DNA from: Flavobacteriales bacterium
GTDB lineage: Bacteria > Bacteroidota > Bacteroidia > Flavobacteriales_D > Crocinitomicaceae
Length of the DNA stretch: 64,000 bases
Assembly: GCA_947470515.1 (NCBI GenBank)
Contig: CANITF010000009.1
Span: forward strand, 37,868-101,867
Reading direction: 5' to 3'
Part shown: positions 51,171 to 61,001 of the stretch, piece after piece
Numbering within the stretch: position 1 is the first letter of the stretch
Layout: each line of letters opens with the position of its first letter
Program-made: the position numbers and the translations under genes
The notes under the pieces: generated by a model
Told to the model about the DNA's origin: nothing
Seen by the model: only the letters and a program-made list of their open reading frames with translations
Databases searched by the model: none

Positions 51171-52400
51171 TTAATAGTTTTGAATGAGCAATTTCTCATA
51201 AACGCTCAAATATCTCCTAACACCTTCCTCCAAACCATAAAATTCTCGAGCTCCTTCGATTGTTTTAGATTTTATAAAATCAAATTCTGTTTCAAAAGAT
51301 TGAAGGTAAACTTCATTGGTTAACTCCTTGAGCACTTGTCCAGCTTGATATTTTTCGACAACTAAATCGGTATCCCCAACTCCAGCATTACAAATTAACG
51401 GAATCCCCATTGCCATTATTTCTCCTTGTTTTGTTGGTGATGAAGCTTTTTTGGAATATGTCGGGCGTATGAAAAATATGGAACAATCAAATAAACTGAT
51501 ATTCAATGGAACCTCATTGTGTCTGCAAGAAGTAATGATGATGTCCTCCAATTTTATTTCTTTTTCTTGGGCTTTATTGATGATAGTTGATGGATTTTCT
51601 CCTGTTACAAATAAAAATTTCGCTGCGGGTTTTATCGTTTTTAATAGTTTGAAATAATCAAGCATTTCTGATAACATATACCAGGTTCCAATTGAACCAA
51701 CATACCCTAAAATGAAATCAGTAGGAGCGATGTGCAGTGTTTCCCGTAAATTGGTTTGATCTGTTTCGTTGATATTTTCAGGATTGAATAATTCTAGATC
51801 CACACAGCAAGGAATAACTTCGATTTGTGGTGTATGTTCACCAAATTCTTTCCAACTCTCAATCTCTTTTTTTCCGTTATACGTTAAAGAAATCGTGTAA
51901 TCTGCTTCTTTGAAAAATTGGATTTCTTTCTTTTTGAAATAATCGTAAACCCTTTTAAAGATTGGATTACTCAAATTCCAAATTTTACCATCAATTCTTT
52001 CGTTTGCCCAAAAACCACGCATGTCAAACAGGAATTTTGTCCCATATTTCTTTTTCATACCCAAACCAACCAAAGCAGCAATATAACTGCGACAATGAAT
52101 GAGTTTAAATGTGTGTTCTTTATGAAGTTTATGTGCTAATCGTTTCATCCTTTGCACATCATAAATCGTTGAAAGCAAAGGAGGTTTTTTGGTATAACTT
52201 AGCGGATGCCAATTTATTCCGGCTGCATCACATATCGTTTGAATATGTTCTCGATGTTGTAAAAAGCGTTCTTCCTTTTCAAAACTTATTAAGTGAAAAG
52301 AATATCCTTCCTGTGATAAACCAGATAAATAGGGCAATACTTGCGACTGACCCAAAGGATCTGTCATGCCATCGTAAGATATGTATAGAACTTGTATCAA
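51171..52400 (-). CDS. glycosyltransferase, GT4-like
   Basis: A 409-residue GT-B glycosyltransferase starting MIQVLYISYDGMTDPLGQSQVLPYLSGL. The C-terminal sugar-nucleotide part has ILGYVGSIGTWYMLSEML and ATKQGEIMAMGIPLICNAG-like features (PTKQGEIMAMGIP), with the characteristic acidic residue before AMG. It lies between asnB and the second glycosyltransferase gene. Substrate not inferable. Confidence 0.84.
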   Translation of the reverse strand: MIQVLYISYDGMTDPLGQSQVLPYLSGLSQEGYSFHLISFEKEERFLQHREHIQTICDAAGINWHPLSYTKKPPLLSTIYDVQRMKRLAHKLHKEHTFKLIHCRSYIAALVGLGMKKKYGTKFLFDMRGFWANERIDGKIWNLSNPIFKRVYDYFKKKEIQFFKEADYTISLTYNGKKEIESWKEFGEHTPQIEVIPCCVDLELFNPENINETDQTNLRETLHIAPTDFILGYVGSIGTWYMLSEMLDYFKLLKTIKPAAKFLFVTGENPSTIINKAQEKEIKLEDIIITSCRHNEVPLNISLFDCSIFFIRPTYSKKASSPTKQGEIMAMGIPLICNAGVGDTDLVVEKYQAGQVLKELTNEVYLQSFETEFDFIKSKTIEGAREFYGLEEGVRRYLSVYEKLLIQNY

Positions 52401-52432
52401 TTAACTTATAACTTATAACTTGTAACTTGCAA
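52401..52432. repeat. TTATAACTTATAACTTGTAACTTGCAA word repeats
   Basis: The whole gap between two polysaccharide genes consists of tandem degenerate TAACTTATAACTTG words, the reverse complement of those at 18577-18615 and 61644-61725. It abuts both neighbouring genes. Confidence 0.75.
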
Positions 52433-54340
52433 TTATTTCATCCATTTCGCATACCACATTTGGAACATCAATAAATACCATAATTTCACATCGTATTCTT
52501 TTTTCCCACCAAAAAAATCTGTTTTCAATTTCTCAACAAATTCCCAGCGAAAAATTCCTTGTTGCTTGATTTCTTTTTCTTGTAAATGCTCTTCAACCAA
52601 TTCTCTTAAATCGTTTTTCATCCAATGAGCTATCGGAATAGCAAAACCCATTTTTGGACGATCCATCATTTCCTTTGGAAGATAGTGATGTACAATCTCT
52701 TTTAAAATGTATTTTTTATCACCATTGTGGTACTTGAAATCATCTGGTAAAGTAGCTGCCCATTCAATAACACGATGATCTAAAAATGGTTCTCGCCCTT
52801 CTAAACTAGCCGTCATTGTTGCACGATCAACTTTTTGTAAAATATCGTCAACGAGATACGTTTCATAATCGATTGACATCATGTAAGCTAAAGGCGAATA
52901 ATTTTCTTTTAACAATTCAGTTGAAAGGTAGTTTGTTTCTAAACGCTCAATTGAACGATTCAAAAGCACATCTTTTAATTGTTCGTCTGTGTATTGCTGG
53001 CTTAAACTCAACATGATTTGTTGCGAAGAAGGATTTCTAAGAATACCTTTTAACTTCTCGTAGCGGTTATGAAAATTGTACTTGTTTTTAAGAATTGGAA
53101 TTTTTTCAGAAGGAATTTTCTCCATTATCCCAGCAATTGATTTACGCACAAATGAAGGCATTGCTTCCATCTTTTTGCCATAACGCATCAAATAATCATA
53201 CCGATTATAACCAGCAAAAACTTCATCACCTGCATCTGCACTTAAAGCAACAGTCACATGTTTTCTTGCCATGATGCTTACTAAAGTCGTTGGAATAGCG
53301 CTGCTGTCAGCAAAAGGTTCATCGTAATAGTAAGGGAGATTTACAATTAAATCGGTTGCATCTTTTTGTGTGCATTCAATTTCAGTATGGTCCGTCCCTA
53401 AATGTTTTGCAACTTCTTTTGCGTAAGGTGCTTCATTCAATCCAATATCAGGAACGGCAATCGTGAACGTTTTTAGCTTTTCTGTTCGGTTTTTCTGAAG
53501 TAAAGCTGTAACACACGCACTATCGTAACCACCACTTAGAAAAACGCCAACTGGAACATCAGCAACCATTCGGTATTCACATGCTGAACTTAGAATTTTC
53601 TCAGTTTCTATTTTTGCTTCTTCAAATGAAAGTGAAGTTTTTGGTTTGTTATATGCATCATATACATTCCAATATTGTTTTTTAGCGAGGCTTTTATTTT
53701 CAAGCGAAAAAATCAATGAATGACCTGGCTCAAGTTTAAAACAGTTTTCGAAAATGCAATGTGGTGTCGGTACATTTCCATATTGCATAAATGCCCCAAC
53801 TGCATTAAGACTAATTTTTTTAACAAAACCAGGATGTTCATGAAATGCTTTCACTTCTGAAGCAAACAGAAATAACCCATCTTTGAAATAATAAAAGAAA
53901 GGTTTTATTCCAGCCCTGTCTCTAGCAATAAATACGTTGTTAGCTTTATTGTCATATATAACAATTGAAAACATCCCAATAAATTTATGTAGGCAATTTT
54001 CTCCCCATTGAGAATAGGCATGCAAAATCATTTCTGTGTCTGATCCACCTGTAAATTGATGTCCAAGAAGAGAAAGTTCGGCTTTGATTTCTTGGTAATT
54101 GTAAATTTCTCCGTTGTAGCAAATAGTTAGATTTTCAAATTGCATGGGTTGTTTTCCATGTTCGGATAAATCAATGATTGAAAGTCTGCGATGTCCCAAT
54201 CCAATTTGAACATTTGGTTCATTGAATAATAACGTGTCTCCACCGTCTGGACCTCTATGAAACAAGGTGTTAGACATCTTTTCAAGAATTAATTCTGAAG
54301 AAGTTTTAGTGAAATCGAAAAAACCTGTAATGCCACACAT
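52433..54340 (-). CDS. asnB: asparagine synthase (glutamine-hydrolysing) of a polysaccharide cluster
   Basis: A 635-residue class II amidotransferase. The start is at 54340 because the N-terminal nucleophile Cys2 in MCGITGFFDF must follow the initiator Met; the frame is open to 54397, but those residues cannot precede it. The glutaminase domain includes LGHRRLSIIDLS, YNGEIYNY and GGSDTE. The ATP-pyrophosphatase domain has SGGYDSACV. Copies in surface-sugar clusters can amidate sugar or peptide carboxyls. A minus-strand TATCTTCG -7-like box sits five bases before the ATG. Confidence 0.9.
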   Translation of the reverse strand: MCGITGFFDFTKTSSELILEKMSNTLFHRGPDGGDTLLFNEPNVQIGLGHRRLSIIDLSEHGKQPMQFENLTICYNGEIYNYQEIKAELSLLGHQFTGGSDTEMILHAYSQWGENCLHKFIGMFSIVIYDNKANNVFIARDRAGIKPFFYYFKDGLFLFASEVKAFHEHPGFVKKISLNAVGAFMQYGNVPTPHCIFENCFKLEPGHSLIFSLENKSLAKKQYWNVYDAYNKPKTSLSFEEAKIETEKILSSACEYRMVADVPVGVFLSGGYDSACVTALLQKNRTEKLKTFTIAVPDIGLNEAPYAKEVAKHLGTDHTEIECTQKDATDLIVNLPYYYDEPFADSSAIPTTLVSIMARKHVTVALSADAGDEVFAGYNRYDYLMRYGKKMEAMPSFVRKSIAGIMEKIPSEKIPILKNKYNFHNRYEKLKGILRNPSSQQIMLSLSQQYTDEQLKDVLLNRSIERLETNYLSTELLKENYSPLAYMMSIDYETYLVDDILQKVDRATMTASLEGREPFLDHRVIEWAATLPDDFKYHNGDKKYILKEIVHHYLPKEMMDRPKMGFAIPIAHWMKNDLRELVEEHLQEKEIKQQGIFRWEFVEKLKTDFFGGKKEYDVKLWYLLMFQMWYAKWMK

Positions 54341-54464
54341 GCGACGAAGATACGAATTATAAGAAAATTGCGTTTTTCTGATTGAGAAATGTGACAATTT
54401 TTTAATATTAATGTAATTTCAACACTTATTGAGCTTTTCTCGACCTAAGTTGTATAGCACCCAT

Positions 54465-55526
54465 ATGAAATTAATAGCGATTAAAAATTTTCCACAATCT
54501 TTTTTTGTTTGCGCTTATTCCGCTTTTCTTTTGGTGTCATGTAATTCTGCAAGTGAAAAAGAAGAATCCAATTTAAAAGATAAAACGGAAGTTATAATTC
54601 CAAGAATTAGTGTTAAGAATATTACGTTGAACAATTCAGCAGTGATTGATGGGGAAATAGTGTATTCAGTTGTGAAAGACGTATCATTTTCTAAATCAGG
54701 AAAACTTGAAATAGGAGATATACAATTGCTTGTTGGCACTCATTTTAAATTCAACGAACTTCTTGTAAAATTAAATATCGAAGAAGCCTTCAAAGAATTG
54801 GCTCAAAGTAAATTATCTTTTTCAAAAAACATTCAATCCTTCGAAGAGCAAATTGAAAAAAAGGTACCATCTGAATTGAATAAATGGAAAAATTTTGAAG
54901 CGGACTTAACGCCATCTAAACGCTTACCAGAATTCCCAACTATTTATACCGAGTTAGAGAAAGCATTGATTATTGAAGATGATATTTATATCTTGTTTTC
55001 TAAAATAAAAAATCAAGAAAGTGAAATAGAACAGTATTTTTATTTAGCTCCTTTTGATGGAATAATTACCGGAGTTTTTAAGAAAAAGAATGCATTGATT
55101 GAGCGAAATCAAACAGTAATTAAAATTGCAAAAAATGATGTTTTTAATGCGGAATTCGTAGTTTCTAAAACGGACTATGAAGCGTTGAAAAAGCCGGTAA
55201 ATATTGACTTCCTTGATAAGTATAACCACTTAATAGGATTAGGAAAGATCAAAAAAGCTGTTGAATTAAATTCTGACATGAAACTTATTTGTTCTTTTCA
55301 AAAGATAAATGGAAAAGAAATAGTAAATAAGCAACTTATTCGGATTTCATTGCCGATATCAAAAACCAAAGGATGTTATTTACCAAAAGAAGCTATACTT
55401 TCCAACCAGGTAATTATGCTGAAAAATGGTAAAAAGAATAAAATCCCAATTTCAATAATCAATGCAAAGGATGATTTGGTATTTGTGACAGGATTAAAAG
55501 ACGGAATGATAGTTTTATTGCGCTAA
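54465..55526 (+). CDS. lipoprotein resembling an efflux periplasmic adaptor
   Basis: A 353-residue lipoprotein (lipobox LVSC). It has the layout of an RND/MFP adaptor (HlyD family): a first strand region, a helical hairpin-like middle (about 110-190; LAQSKLSFSKNIQSFEEQIEKKV), then the YLAPFDGIITGVFKKKNALIERNQTVIKIA lipoyl-type half-motif and a final barrel. No RND pump or outer-membrane channel gene is adjacent, so it is an orphan adaptor or a related surface protein. The frame is open to 54429, but the signal starts at 54465. Confidence 0.7.
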   Translation: MKLIAIKNFPQSFFVCAYSAFLLVSCNSASEKEESNLKDKTEVIIPRISVKNITLNNSAVIDGEIVYSVVKDVSFSKSGKLEIGDIQLLVGTHFKFNELLVKLNIEEAFKELAQSKLSFSKNIQSFEEQIEKKVPSELNKWKNFEADLTPSKRLPEFPTIYTELEKALIIEDDIYILFSKIKNQESEIEQYFYLAPFDGIITGVFKKKNALIERNQTVIKIAKNDVFNAEFVVSKTDYEALKKPVNIDFLDKYNHLIGLGKIKKAVELNSDMKLICSFQKINGKEIVNKQLIRISLPISKTKGCYLPKEAILSNQVIMLKNGKKNKIPISIINAKDDLVFVTGLKDGMIVLLR

Positions 55527-55546
55527 TAACATCCTGTTCATTCAAT

Positions 55547-56857
55547 TTATTGAACAGTAATAATTTTTTTTAATTCACTTTGAAGCTTTCTTAATTCTTT
55601 TAATGCTTCATTTTGGTTAACAATTTGAAAAACATACTTCCATTTGAAAGAAATGTTCTTGAGGTATTGCACAAATTGAAAAGCGATCATTCCAGTTAAT
55701 GGCATTGCAATAAAATAAACTATTTTACCGATTGAATCGAATTCAAAGTAATCTCCGACAAAGTGCAGAAATAGAATGTAATTCAAGGGATAAAAAACCA
55801 ACCCTAAAAGAATAGCAATTGGCGCATAATATTCTACATTCTTGACAAGCTTGGGCATTAAGAAAGAAGTAAGTTGGTAAGGAATGACACTTTGAATCAA
55901 TCCGAAAATAAAAAGTGGAAGACCAAGAATTAAAAGAAAGAATGAAAGAACGAATTGTGTCAAAAATCGTTTAGATCTAAATCGCTTACTCAAGAACTCT
56001 TTTTTTATTTCAAGCTTTTCAGATTGCCAATGAATCACTTTCACAAGATTTTGAATTTCTTCAACTAAATAAGGTTGAATTAATTGTATCTCTTCCAGTT
56101 TATCTTTTATGCTTTTCAATAAGTGTGTATTTTCTTCGACATTTTTATTTTGCTTCACATCACAAATGATTTCAAAAATATCCTCAATTAGTTTTTCTTG
56201 TTCAGATGATTCGGTGGTAATCAGAACTCGTTCCAGATGAACTCTAAACTTGTCAGTCAATTTTTTTGCTGCGATAGAATGGTTTTGTTGATATTCTTCA
56301 AGGTAATCTCTTGCAAACAAACCTTGTTCAATAGTTACCATTACGGAACTTCTGAATTTCTCGGCTTTCGAATAAAATAATCCTAACGGAACAATTTTTA
56401 AATTTAGTTTACCTCCATTTCTATTTTCTGCCTCTAATGCTATTCTAGCCGTTCCTGTTCGCAATTCACGCAATTGTCTTTCTAAAATACTATTCCCTTC
56501 AGGGAAAACAACCAACGTTTTACCTGCCTCTAATACTTTATAGCATGCTTCGAATGAATCTTCATTATTTACTCCATCAGTTACGAGATCCACTTTTCTA
56601 TTGATTGGAATCATGTTTAGGCTGGCTAGAAACCTTCTTTTTAACGGTGAATTAAAAAAAGTTCCTTTCGCTAAAAAGTTGATTGGTTGCCGACATGCTT
56701 GAGCAATAATCCATCCATCCATCATTGAATTAGGGTGGTTTGCAATTATAATCATTGGTCCATCGTGTTCTAAAAACTCCTTGTTTTTTACTTTGATTTC
56801 TCTGTAAAACAAGCGCGTTCCTAGTCCAATAATAATTTTAAGAATTGCGTATAACAT
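55547..56857 (-). CDS. phospholipid/glycerol acyltransferase (PlsC-like) with C-terminal membrane segments
   Basis: Acyltransferase of about 436 residues. The catalytic motif is HPNSMMD, with H41 and D47 (counted from this start), followed by FPEGNSI, as in Bacteroidota lysophospholipid acyltransferases with an HX5D motif. C-terminal hydrophobic segments (about 275-375) anchor it. Alternative starts are ATG 56887 and GTG 56896. It faces pabB across a short divergent region. Confidence 0.86.
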   Translation of the reverse strand: MLYAILKIIIGLGTRLFYREIKVKNKEFLEHDGPMIIIANHPNSMMDGWIIAQACRQPINFLAKGTFFNSPLKRRFLASLNMIPINRKVDLVTDGVNNEDSFEACYKVLEAGKTLVVFPEGNSILERQLRELRTGTARIALEAENRNGGKLNLKIVPLGLFYSKAEKFRSSVMVTIEQGLFARDYLEEYQQNHSIAAKKLTDKFRVHLERVLITTESSEQEKLIEDIFEIICDVKQNKNVEENTHLLKSIKDKLEEIQLIQPYLVEEIQNLVKVIHWQSEKLEIKKEFLSKRFRSKRFLTQFVLSFFLLILGLPLFIFGLIQSVIPYQLTSFLMPKLVKNVEYYAPIAILLGLVFYPLNYILFLHFVGDYFEFDSIGKIVYFIAMPLTGMIAFQFVQYLKNISFKWKYVFQIVNQNEALKELRKLQSELKKIITVQ

Positions 56858-56952
56858 GTGAATGTTTAATAAAGGACTAAAATACATAATTTTCACAACT
56901 GGTGTTAAGCTTAAAATTTTCCAGATTCATTGTATTTGGTTATTTTCGTTGA

Positions 56953-58155
56953 ATGATTCAATTTCCAATAATTTACTTGAATAGCAATGACGGAACAGGC
57001 CTTTTGGCTTTTGGAGAAGGCGAAACTATTATTTTGAAAAAAAATGATACGCTTCAAAAGCTTCAAGAATTCATCGACCAACAAAAAGGTAATTATTTGT
57101 TTGGTTATCTTTCCTATGACTTAAAAGAGCAACTTCACGGCCTAAAGTCTGAAAATAATGACGGTTTATTGTTTCCTGAAACCTATTTCTGGAAACCCAA
57201 ATATGTTGTTAATCTTCACAAAGAAAGCGTTGATTTTTTGCAAGGAGAAAAGAACAGTGAGAGTTTGAATTTTATTTCTCAATTTTTAGAGGAAGAAACA
57301 GATCAGAATTTTCACCCACACAATTTCGTGTTTAAAGCAAGAATATCCAAAGAAGAGTATATCACTAAAATTCTAAAAATAAAAGAACATATTCAGTTAG
57401 GCAACATTTACGAGCTCAATTTTTGCCAAGAATATTACGCTGAAAATGTCGATATACCTTATGAAATTGACACGTATTTTAAATTAAACACGATTACTCA
57501 AGCTCCTTATTCAAGTTATTTTAAGTTTGGAGATTTTGATATTTTTTGCGGAAGTCCTGAAAGATTCTTGAAAAAAGAAGGTAATAAACTTCTATCTCAG
57601 CCTATAAAAGGAACAGCGCCAAGAGGAGTGTCGGAAGAAGAGGATGTAATCTTAAAAAATAATTTGGCGAACGACCCAAAAGAACGGGCTGAAAACATCA
57701 TGATTGTTGATTTAGTGAGAAACGATTTATCACGCGTAGCTTCAGTAAATTCTGTTCGTGTAGATGAATTGTGTGAAATTTATTCATTCGAAACGGTTCA
57801 TCAAATGATTTCAAGTATTTCATGTGATTTGAGAGAAGGAGTCACTTTTACTGAAATATTAAAAGCTACTTTTCCAATGGGTTCAATGACAGGCGCACCA
57901 AAATTAAGGGCAATGGAACTCATTGAAGAATTAGAATCTTTTAAACGTGGTTTATATTCTGGATCAATTGGGTATATCAAACCAAATGGAGATTTTGATT
58001 TCAATGTTGTTATTCGAACGTTATTGTACAATCAAAAAGAACGTTATTTATCCTGTTCGGTGGGTGGTGCTATCACAATTAAATCGGATCCTGAAAAAGA
58101 ATACCAAGAATGTTTGGTTAAAGTTAAGCGGATTATGGACGGTATTAATGATTGA
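56953..58155 (+). CDS. pabB: aminodeoxychorismate synthase component I (chorismate-binding enzyme)
   Basis: A 400-residue enzyme of the anthranilate/aminodeoxychorismate synthase family. Chorismate-binding signatures are present: PIKGTAPRG, IMIVDLVRNDLSRV, FPMGSMTGAPKLRAMELIEELE. The length and lack of an anthranilate regulatory N-terminus favour PabB, which with a PabA amidotransferase makes the p-aminobenzoate precursor of folate. The last eight bases overlap the start of tilS. Confidence 0.88.
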   Translation: MIQFPIIYLNSNDGTGLLAFGEGETIILKKNDTLQKLQEFIDQQKGNYLFGYLSYDLKEQLHGLKSENNDGLLFPETYFWKPKYVVNLHKESVDFLQGEKNSESLNFISQFLEEETDQNFHPHNFVFKARISKEEYITKILKIKEHIQLGNIYELNFCQEYYAENVDIPYEIDTYFKLNTITQAPYSSYFKFGDFDIFCGSPERFLKKEGNKLLSQPIKGTAPRGVSEEEDVILKNNLANDPKERAENIMIVDLVRNDLSRVASVNSVRVDELCEIYSFETVHQMISSISCDLREGVTFTEILKATFPMGSMTGAPKLRAMELIEELESFKRGLYSGSIGYIKPNGDFDFNVVIRTLLYNQKERYLSCSVGGAITIKSDPEKEYQECLVKVKRIMDGIND

Positions 58156-59416
58156 TATTGAACAACATATTTCCAATTTCATAGGAAAAAATACCGACAA
58201 GCAGTACTTTGTAGCATGCAGTGGAGGAGTTGATTCAATGGTGCTTTTAACTATTTTTCATCAGCTTAATGTAAACGTTTGTGCGCTTCATATTAACTAT
58301 CAATTGAGAGGGAATGATTCTGAAAAGGATCAAGTATTAATTGAAGAATTTTGTAAACAAAAAAATATTCCGTACCATATTAAACAGATTGATTTGCAAA
58401 AACAGTTGGATGAGCTTGGCGGAAATCTGCAAGATGAAGCGCGAAAAGTGCGTTATTCCTTTTTTGAATCATTCAAAACCAATTCAAATTGTAAAATTGT
58501 TTTGGGGCATCATGTGGATGATCAAATAGAAACATTTTTTTTAAACCTTGCTCGAAATTCAGGGGTTATGGGTTTAGCATGTATGTTGCCCGAACACAAT
58601 GGATATATTAGACCATTACTAACTGTTTCAAAAGATGAAATTCTAGAATTTGCTCAGTCAAAGAATATTGTTTGGAGAGAGGACGTTTCGAACCAAAGCA
58701 ATAAATACCGTAGAAACAAATTGCGCAATGTTATTTTACCAGATTTGAAAAATCAGATTCCAACTTTACGTAAAAGTGTTTTGGAATTGACCCGTATTTT
58801 TCAAGTAAAACAGTTGGAGTTGAGCAATCGAATCAAACCGTCGATTGAAAAGATTAACGCGACTCAAATTTTAGCTTTCGATGAATTTGATGCTTTCGAT
58901 GAATTTGAACAAATCGAACTTTTGCGTCAATTAGAATTGTCATCTGGATTAAGCACTGAATTGATAAAGCTTCGAGCAGCAATTAAAGGAAAGAGACTTG
59001 TGGTGACAAATAATTCTATTCAAGAAATTATTCATGAAGGAACATTTTTCTATTTCAAAAATGCAGTTGAAAAAATTACCATCCCAATTCTTCATCTTGA
59101 AAAGGTAGATTTATTGCCCCATGCGTTTTCGAAAGATGTTTTGTTTTTGGATAGCTCTAAAATAAGCGGTGAATTAAAAATTCGTCAGTGGGAAATTGGA
59201 GATCGAATAAAACCGATTGGTGTTGTTGGTTCCAAACTGATTTCTGACATTTTGAAGGATGCTAAAATTCCGAATCATTTACGTCCAAATCAATTTGTTG
59301 TGCACGACGATTTGAAAATTGTTTGGTGTGTTGGGTTGTGTGTTGGAAGGGAAGCGGTTGGTCAAAATGGCGCTGATTTATTGAAAGTGGTTTTAAATAC
59401 GGAAATCTTAATTTAG
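58148..59416 (+). CDS. tilS: tRNA(Ile)-lysidine synthase
   Basis: Makes lysidine at position 34 of the CAT-anticodon isoleucine tRNA, so that it reads AUA. At 422 residues, it has the ATP-pyrophosphatase PP-loop SGGVDSM (in the first 35 residues), LGHHVDDQIETFFLNLARNSG and a C-terminal TilS domain (IRQWEIGDRIKPIG...). It starts inside pabB (eight-base overlap), implying coupled translation. Essential in most bacteria. Confidence 0.95.
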   Translation: MIDIEQHISNFIGKNTDKQYFVACSGGVDSMVLLTIFHQLNVNVCALHINYQLRGNDSEKDQVLIEEFCKQKNIPYHIKQIDLQKQLDELGGNLQDEARKVRYSFFESFKTNSNCKIVLGHHVDDQIETFFLNLARNSGVMGLACMLPEHNGYIRPLLTVSKDEILEFAQSKNIVWREDVSNQSNKYRRNKLRNVILPDLKNQIPTLRKSVLELTRIFQVKQLELSNRIKPSIEKINATQILAFDEFDAFDEFEQIELLRQLELSSGLSTELIKLRAAIKGKRLVVTNNSIQEIIHEGTFFYFKNAVEKITIPILHLEKVDLLPHAFSKDVLFLDSSKISGELKIRQWEIGDRIKPIGVVGSKLISDILKDAKIPNHLRPNQFVVHDDLKIVWCVGLCVGREAVGQNGADLLKVVLNTEILI

Positions 59417-59421
59417 AACTA

Positions 59422-59639
59422 AATCCTCCCCCTTAGTCCCCCTCCAAAGGGGGAAACAGGATTCTAGATAAATATCAAAATCTTATTTAAAGTAGGAGTA
59501 TTTAAATCTCCCCCTTTGGAGGGGGATAAAAGGGGGAGGAAGCATACAATATCAGAATGATAGGGGGAGGAAGACATCATTGTTTAGTTAAAAGCGGTTT
59601 TTCTTATTTAATATCGAATCACGAATTACAATTCACAAA
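59422..59639. repeat. CCCCTTTGGAGGGG palindrome repeats and AATTACAATTCACAAAT words
   Basis: CCTCCCCCTTAGTCCCCC at 59422 and GGAGGGGGATAAAAGGGGGAGG from 59518 form an inverted arrangement enclosing about 100 bases. A second AGGGGGAGGAAG copy follows near 59563. The same GC-rich word occurs twice at 61740-61990. AATTACAATTCACAAAT words follow at 59622-59639. No gene is seen in this 243-base gap. Confidence 0.75.
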
Positions 59640-59647
59640 TAATAATT

Positions 59648-59655
59648 TAATTTTA
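59648..59655 (+). promoter_or_regulatory. candidate -7 box of the RsmF-like gene
   Basis: TAATTTTA ends four bases before the ATG at 59660, the same spacing as at mnmH, implying a nearly leaderless mRNA. Confidence 0.35.
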
Positions 59656-59659
59656 CACC

Positions 59660-60991
59660 ATGAGTATCCCTTTTGATCCAGCATTTATTCAACGTGTAGA
59701 AAAAGATCCTTTTTTGGGTGTTGATTTACTTGTTGCGTTGGATACAATTCCCCCAGTTTCAGTTCGATTTCATCCAAAAAAAACACATTCCAAATTGGAT
59801 ATTCTTTCCGAAGTTAGCTGGTGCGAAAATTCGGTTTATTTGAAAGAACGTCCTTCATTTACGTTGGATCCACTTTTTCATGCAGGGTCCTATTATCCGC
59901 AAGAAGCAGGCTCGATGGTATTAGATAGTGTGTTGCGACAACTAGATCTTCCAACTGATCCAACAGTGCTAGATTTATGCGCTGCGCCAGGAGGAAAAAG
60001 CACATTAATCGCTTCTTTTTTAGAGAATAAAGGACTTTTAGTGTCGAATGAAGTGATTCAACAACGGGCTAGAATTCTAAAAGAAAATTTGAATAAATGG
60101 GGTTATACGAATACGATTGTCACGAACAATGACCCCAAAGATTTTGATCGATTGCCTGATTTCTTTGATGTCATTGTAGTAGATGCACCCTGCTCTGGAG
60201 AAGGAATGTTTCGCAAAGATCCAAATGCTAGAATGGAGTGGTCGGAAGACAATGTTCAATTATGCACTGGTCGACAAAAAAGAATTGTAATGGACGTTTG
60301 GAATGCACTTAGTCCAGGTGGATTTCTGATTTATTCAACATGTACATTCAATTCAACTGAAAATGAAGACAATGTTTCTTGGTTGATTGATGAGGTAGGA
60401 GCGGAATTAATCAAGATTCAGGTTCCAGTAATTATTTCCGAAGGACGAAACGGAATTGGAAACTATTGCATTCCAGGAAAAACAGAAACGGAAGGCTTTT
60501 ATATTGCCGTTCTCCAAAAACCAGCAGGTGATAAAAAGCGACAAAAATATATGCGTAAAGGCGATTTTGTTCTTCAAAAAGAATTGATGGATTTGAGTAA
60601 TTTTGCGAAGACAGATGGAATTTCAATATTTAATTGGAATGATAAACTTCTTGGATTACCAAAAGGTTTAGAGGATAAAATGTTGCACGTTCAATCTCAA
60701 TTACGTTTACAGAAAATGGGCACAACATTAGGTGAAATAGCGAAAAAAGGAATCATTCCAAATGAAGAATTGGCACTGAATCCATTCTTGAATTGTTATG
60801 CAGGTAAAATTGAATTGGAACATCAGCACGCTTTACAATACCTGCATGGCGATACATTTGCATTGAATGGAAATCCGGGTTTTCAATTAATGACGTTTCA
60901 AAATGAATCCTTAGGTTGGATCAAACATTTAGGTAATAGATTTAATAATTTATATCCAAAGGAGTGGAGAATAAGAATGAATATTCAATAA
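59660..60991 (+). CDS. RsmF/NOL1-NOP2-sun RNA cytosine-C5-methyltransferase
   Basis: A 443-residue SAM-dependent RNA m5C methyltransferase. Visible motifs are LDLCAAPGGKSTLIASFL (SAM-binding), VVDAPCSGEGMFRKDP (catalytic PCSGEG Cys) and YSTCTFNSTENE (second catalytic Cys of this class). The C-terminal third is an RsmF-type accessory domain. In E. coli RsmF modifies C1407 of 16S rRNA; the same target is likely but not proved. The lipoprotein gene follows ten bases downstream. Confidence 0.92.
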   Translation: MSIPFDPAFIQRVEKDPFLGVDLLVALDTIPPVSVRFHPKKTHSKLDILSEVSWCENSVYLKERPSFTLDPLFHAGSYYPQEAGSMVLDSVLRQLDLPTDPTVLDLCAAPGGKSTLIASFLENKGLLVSNEVIQQRARILKENLNKWGYTNTIVTNNDPKDFDRLPDFFDVIVVDAPCSGEGMFRKDPNARMEWSEDNVQLCTGRQKRIVMDVWNALSPGGFLIYSTCTFNSTENEDNVSWLIDEVGAELIKIQVPVIISEGRNGIGNYCIPGKTETEGFYIAVLQKPAGDKKRQKYMRKGDFVLQKELMDLSNFAKTDGISIFNWNDKLLGLPKGLEDKMLHVQSQLRLQKMGTTLGEIAKKGIIPNEELALNPFLNCYAGKIELEHQHALQYLHGDTFALNGNPGFQLMTFQNESLGWIKHLGNRFNNLYPKEWRIRMNIQ

Positions 60992-61001
60992 TTTAAGATA
61001 T

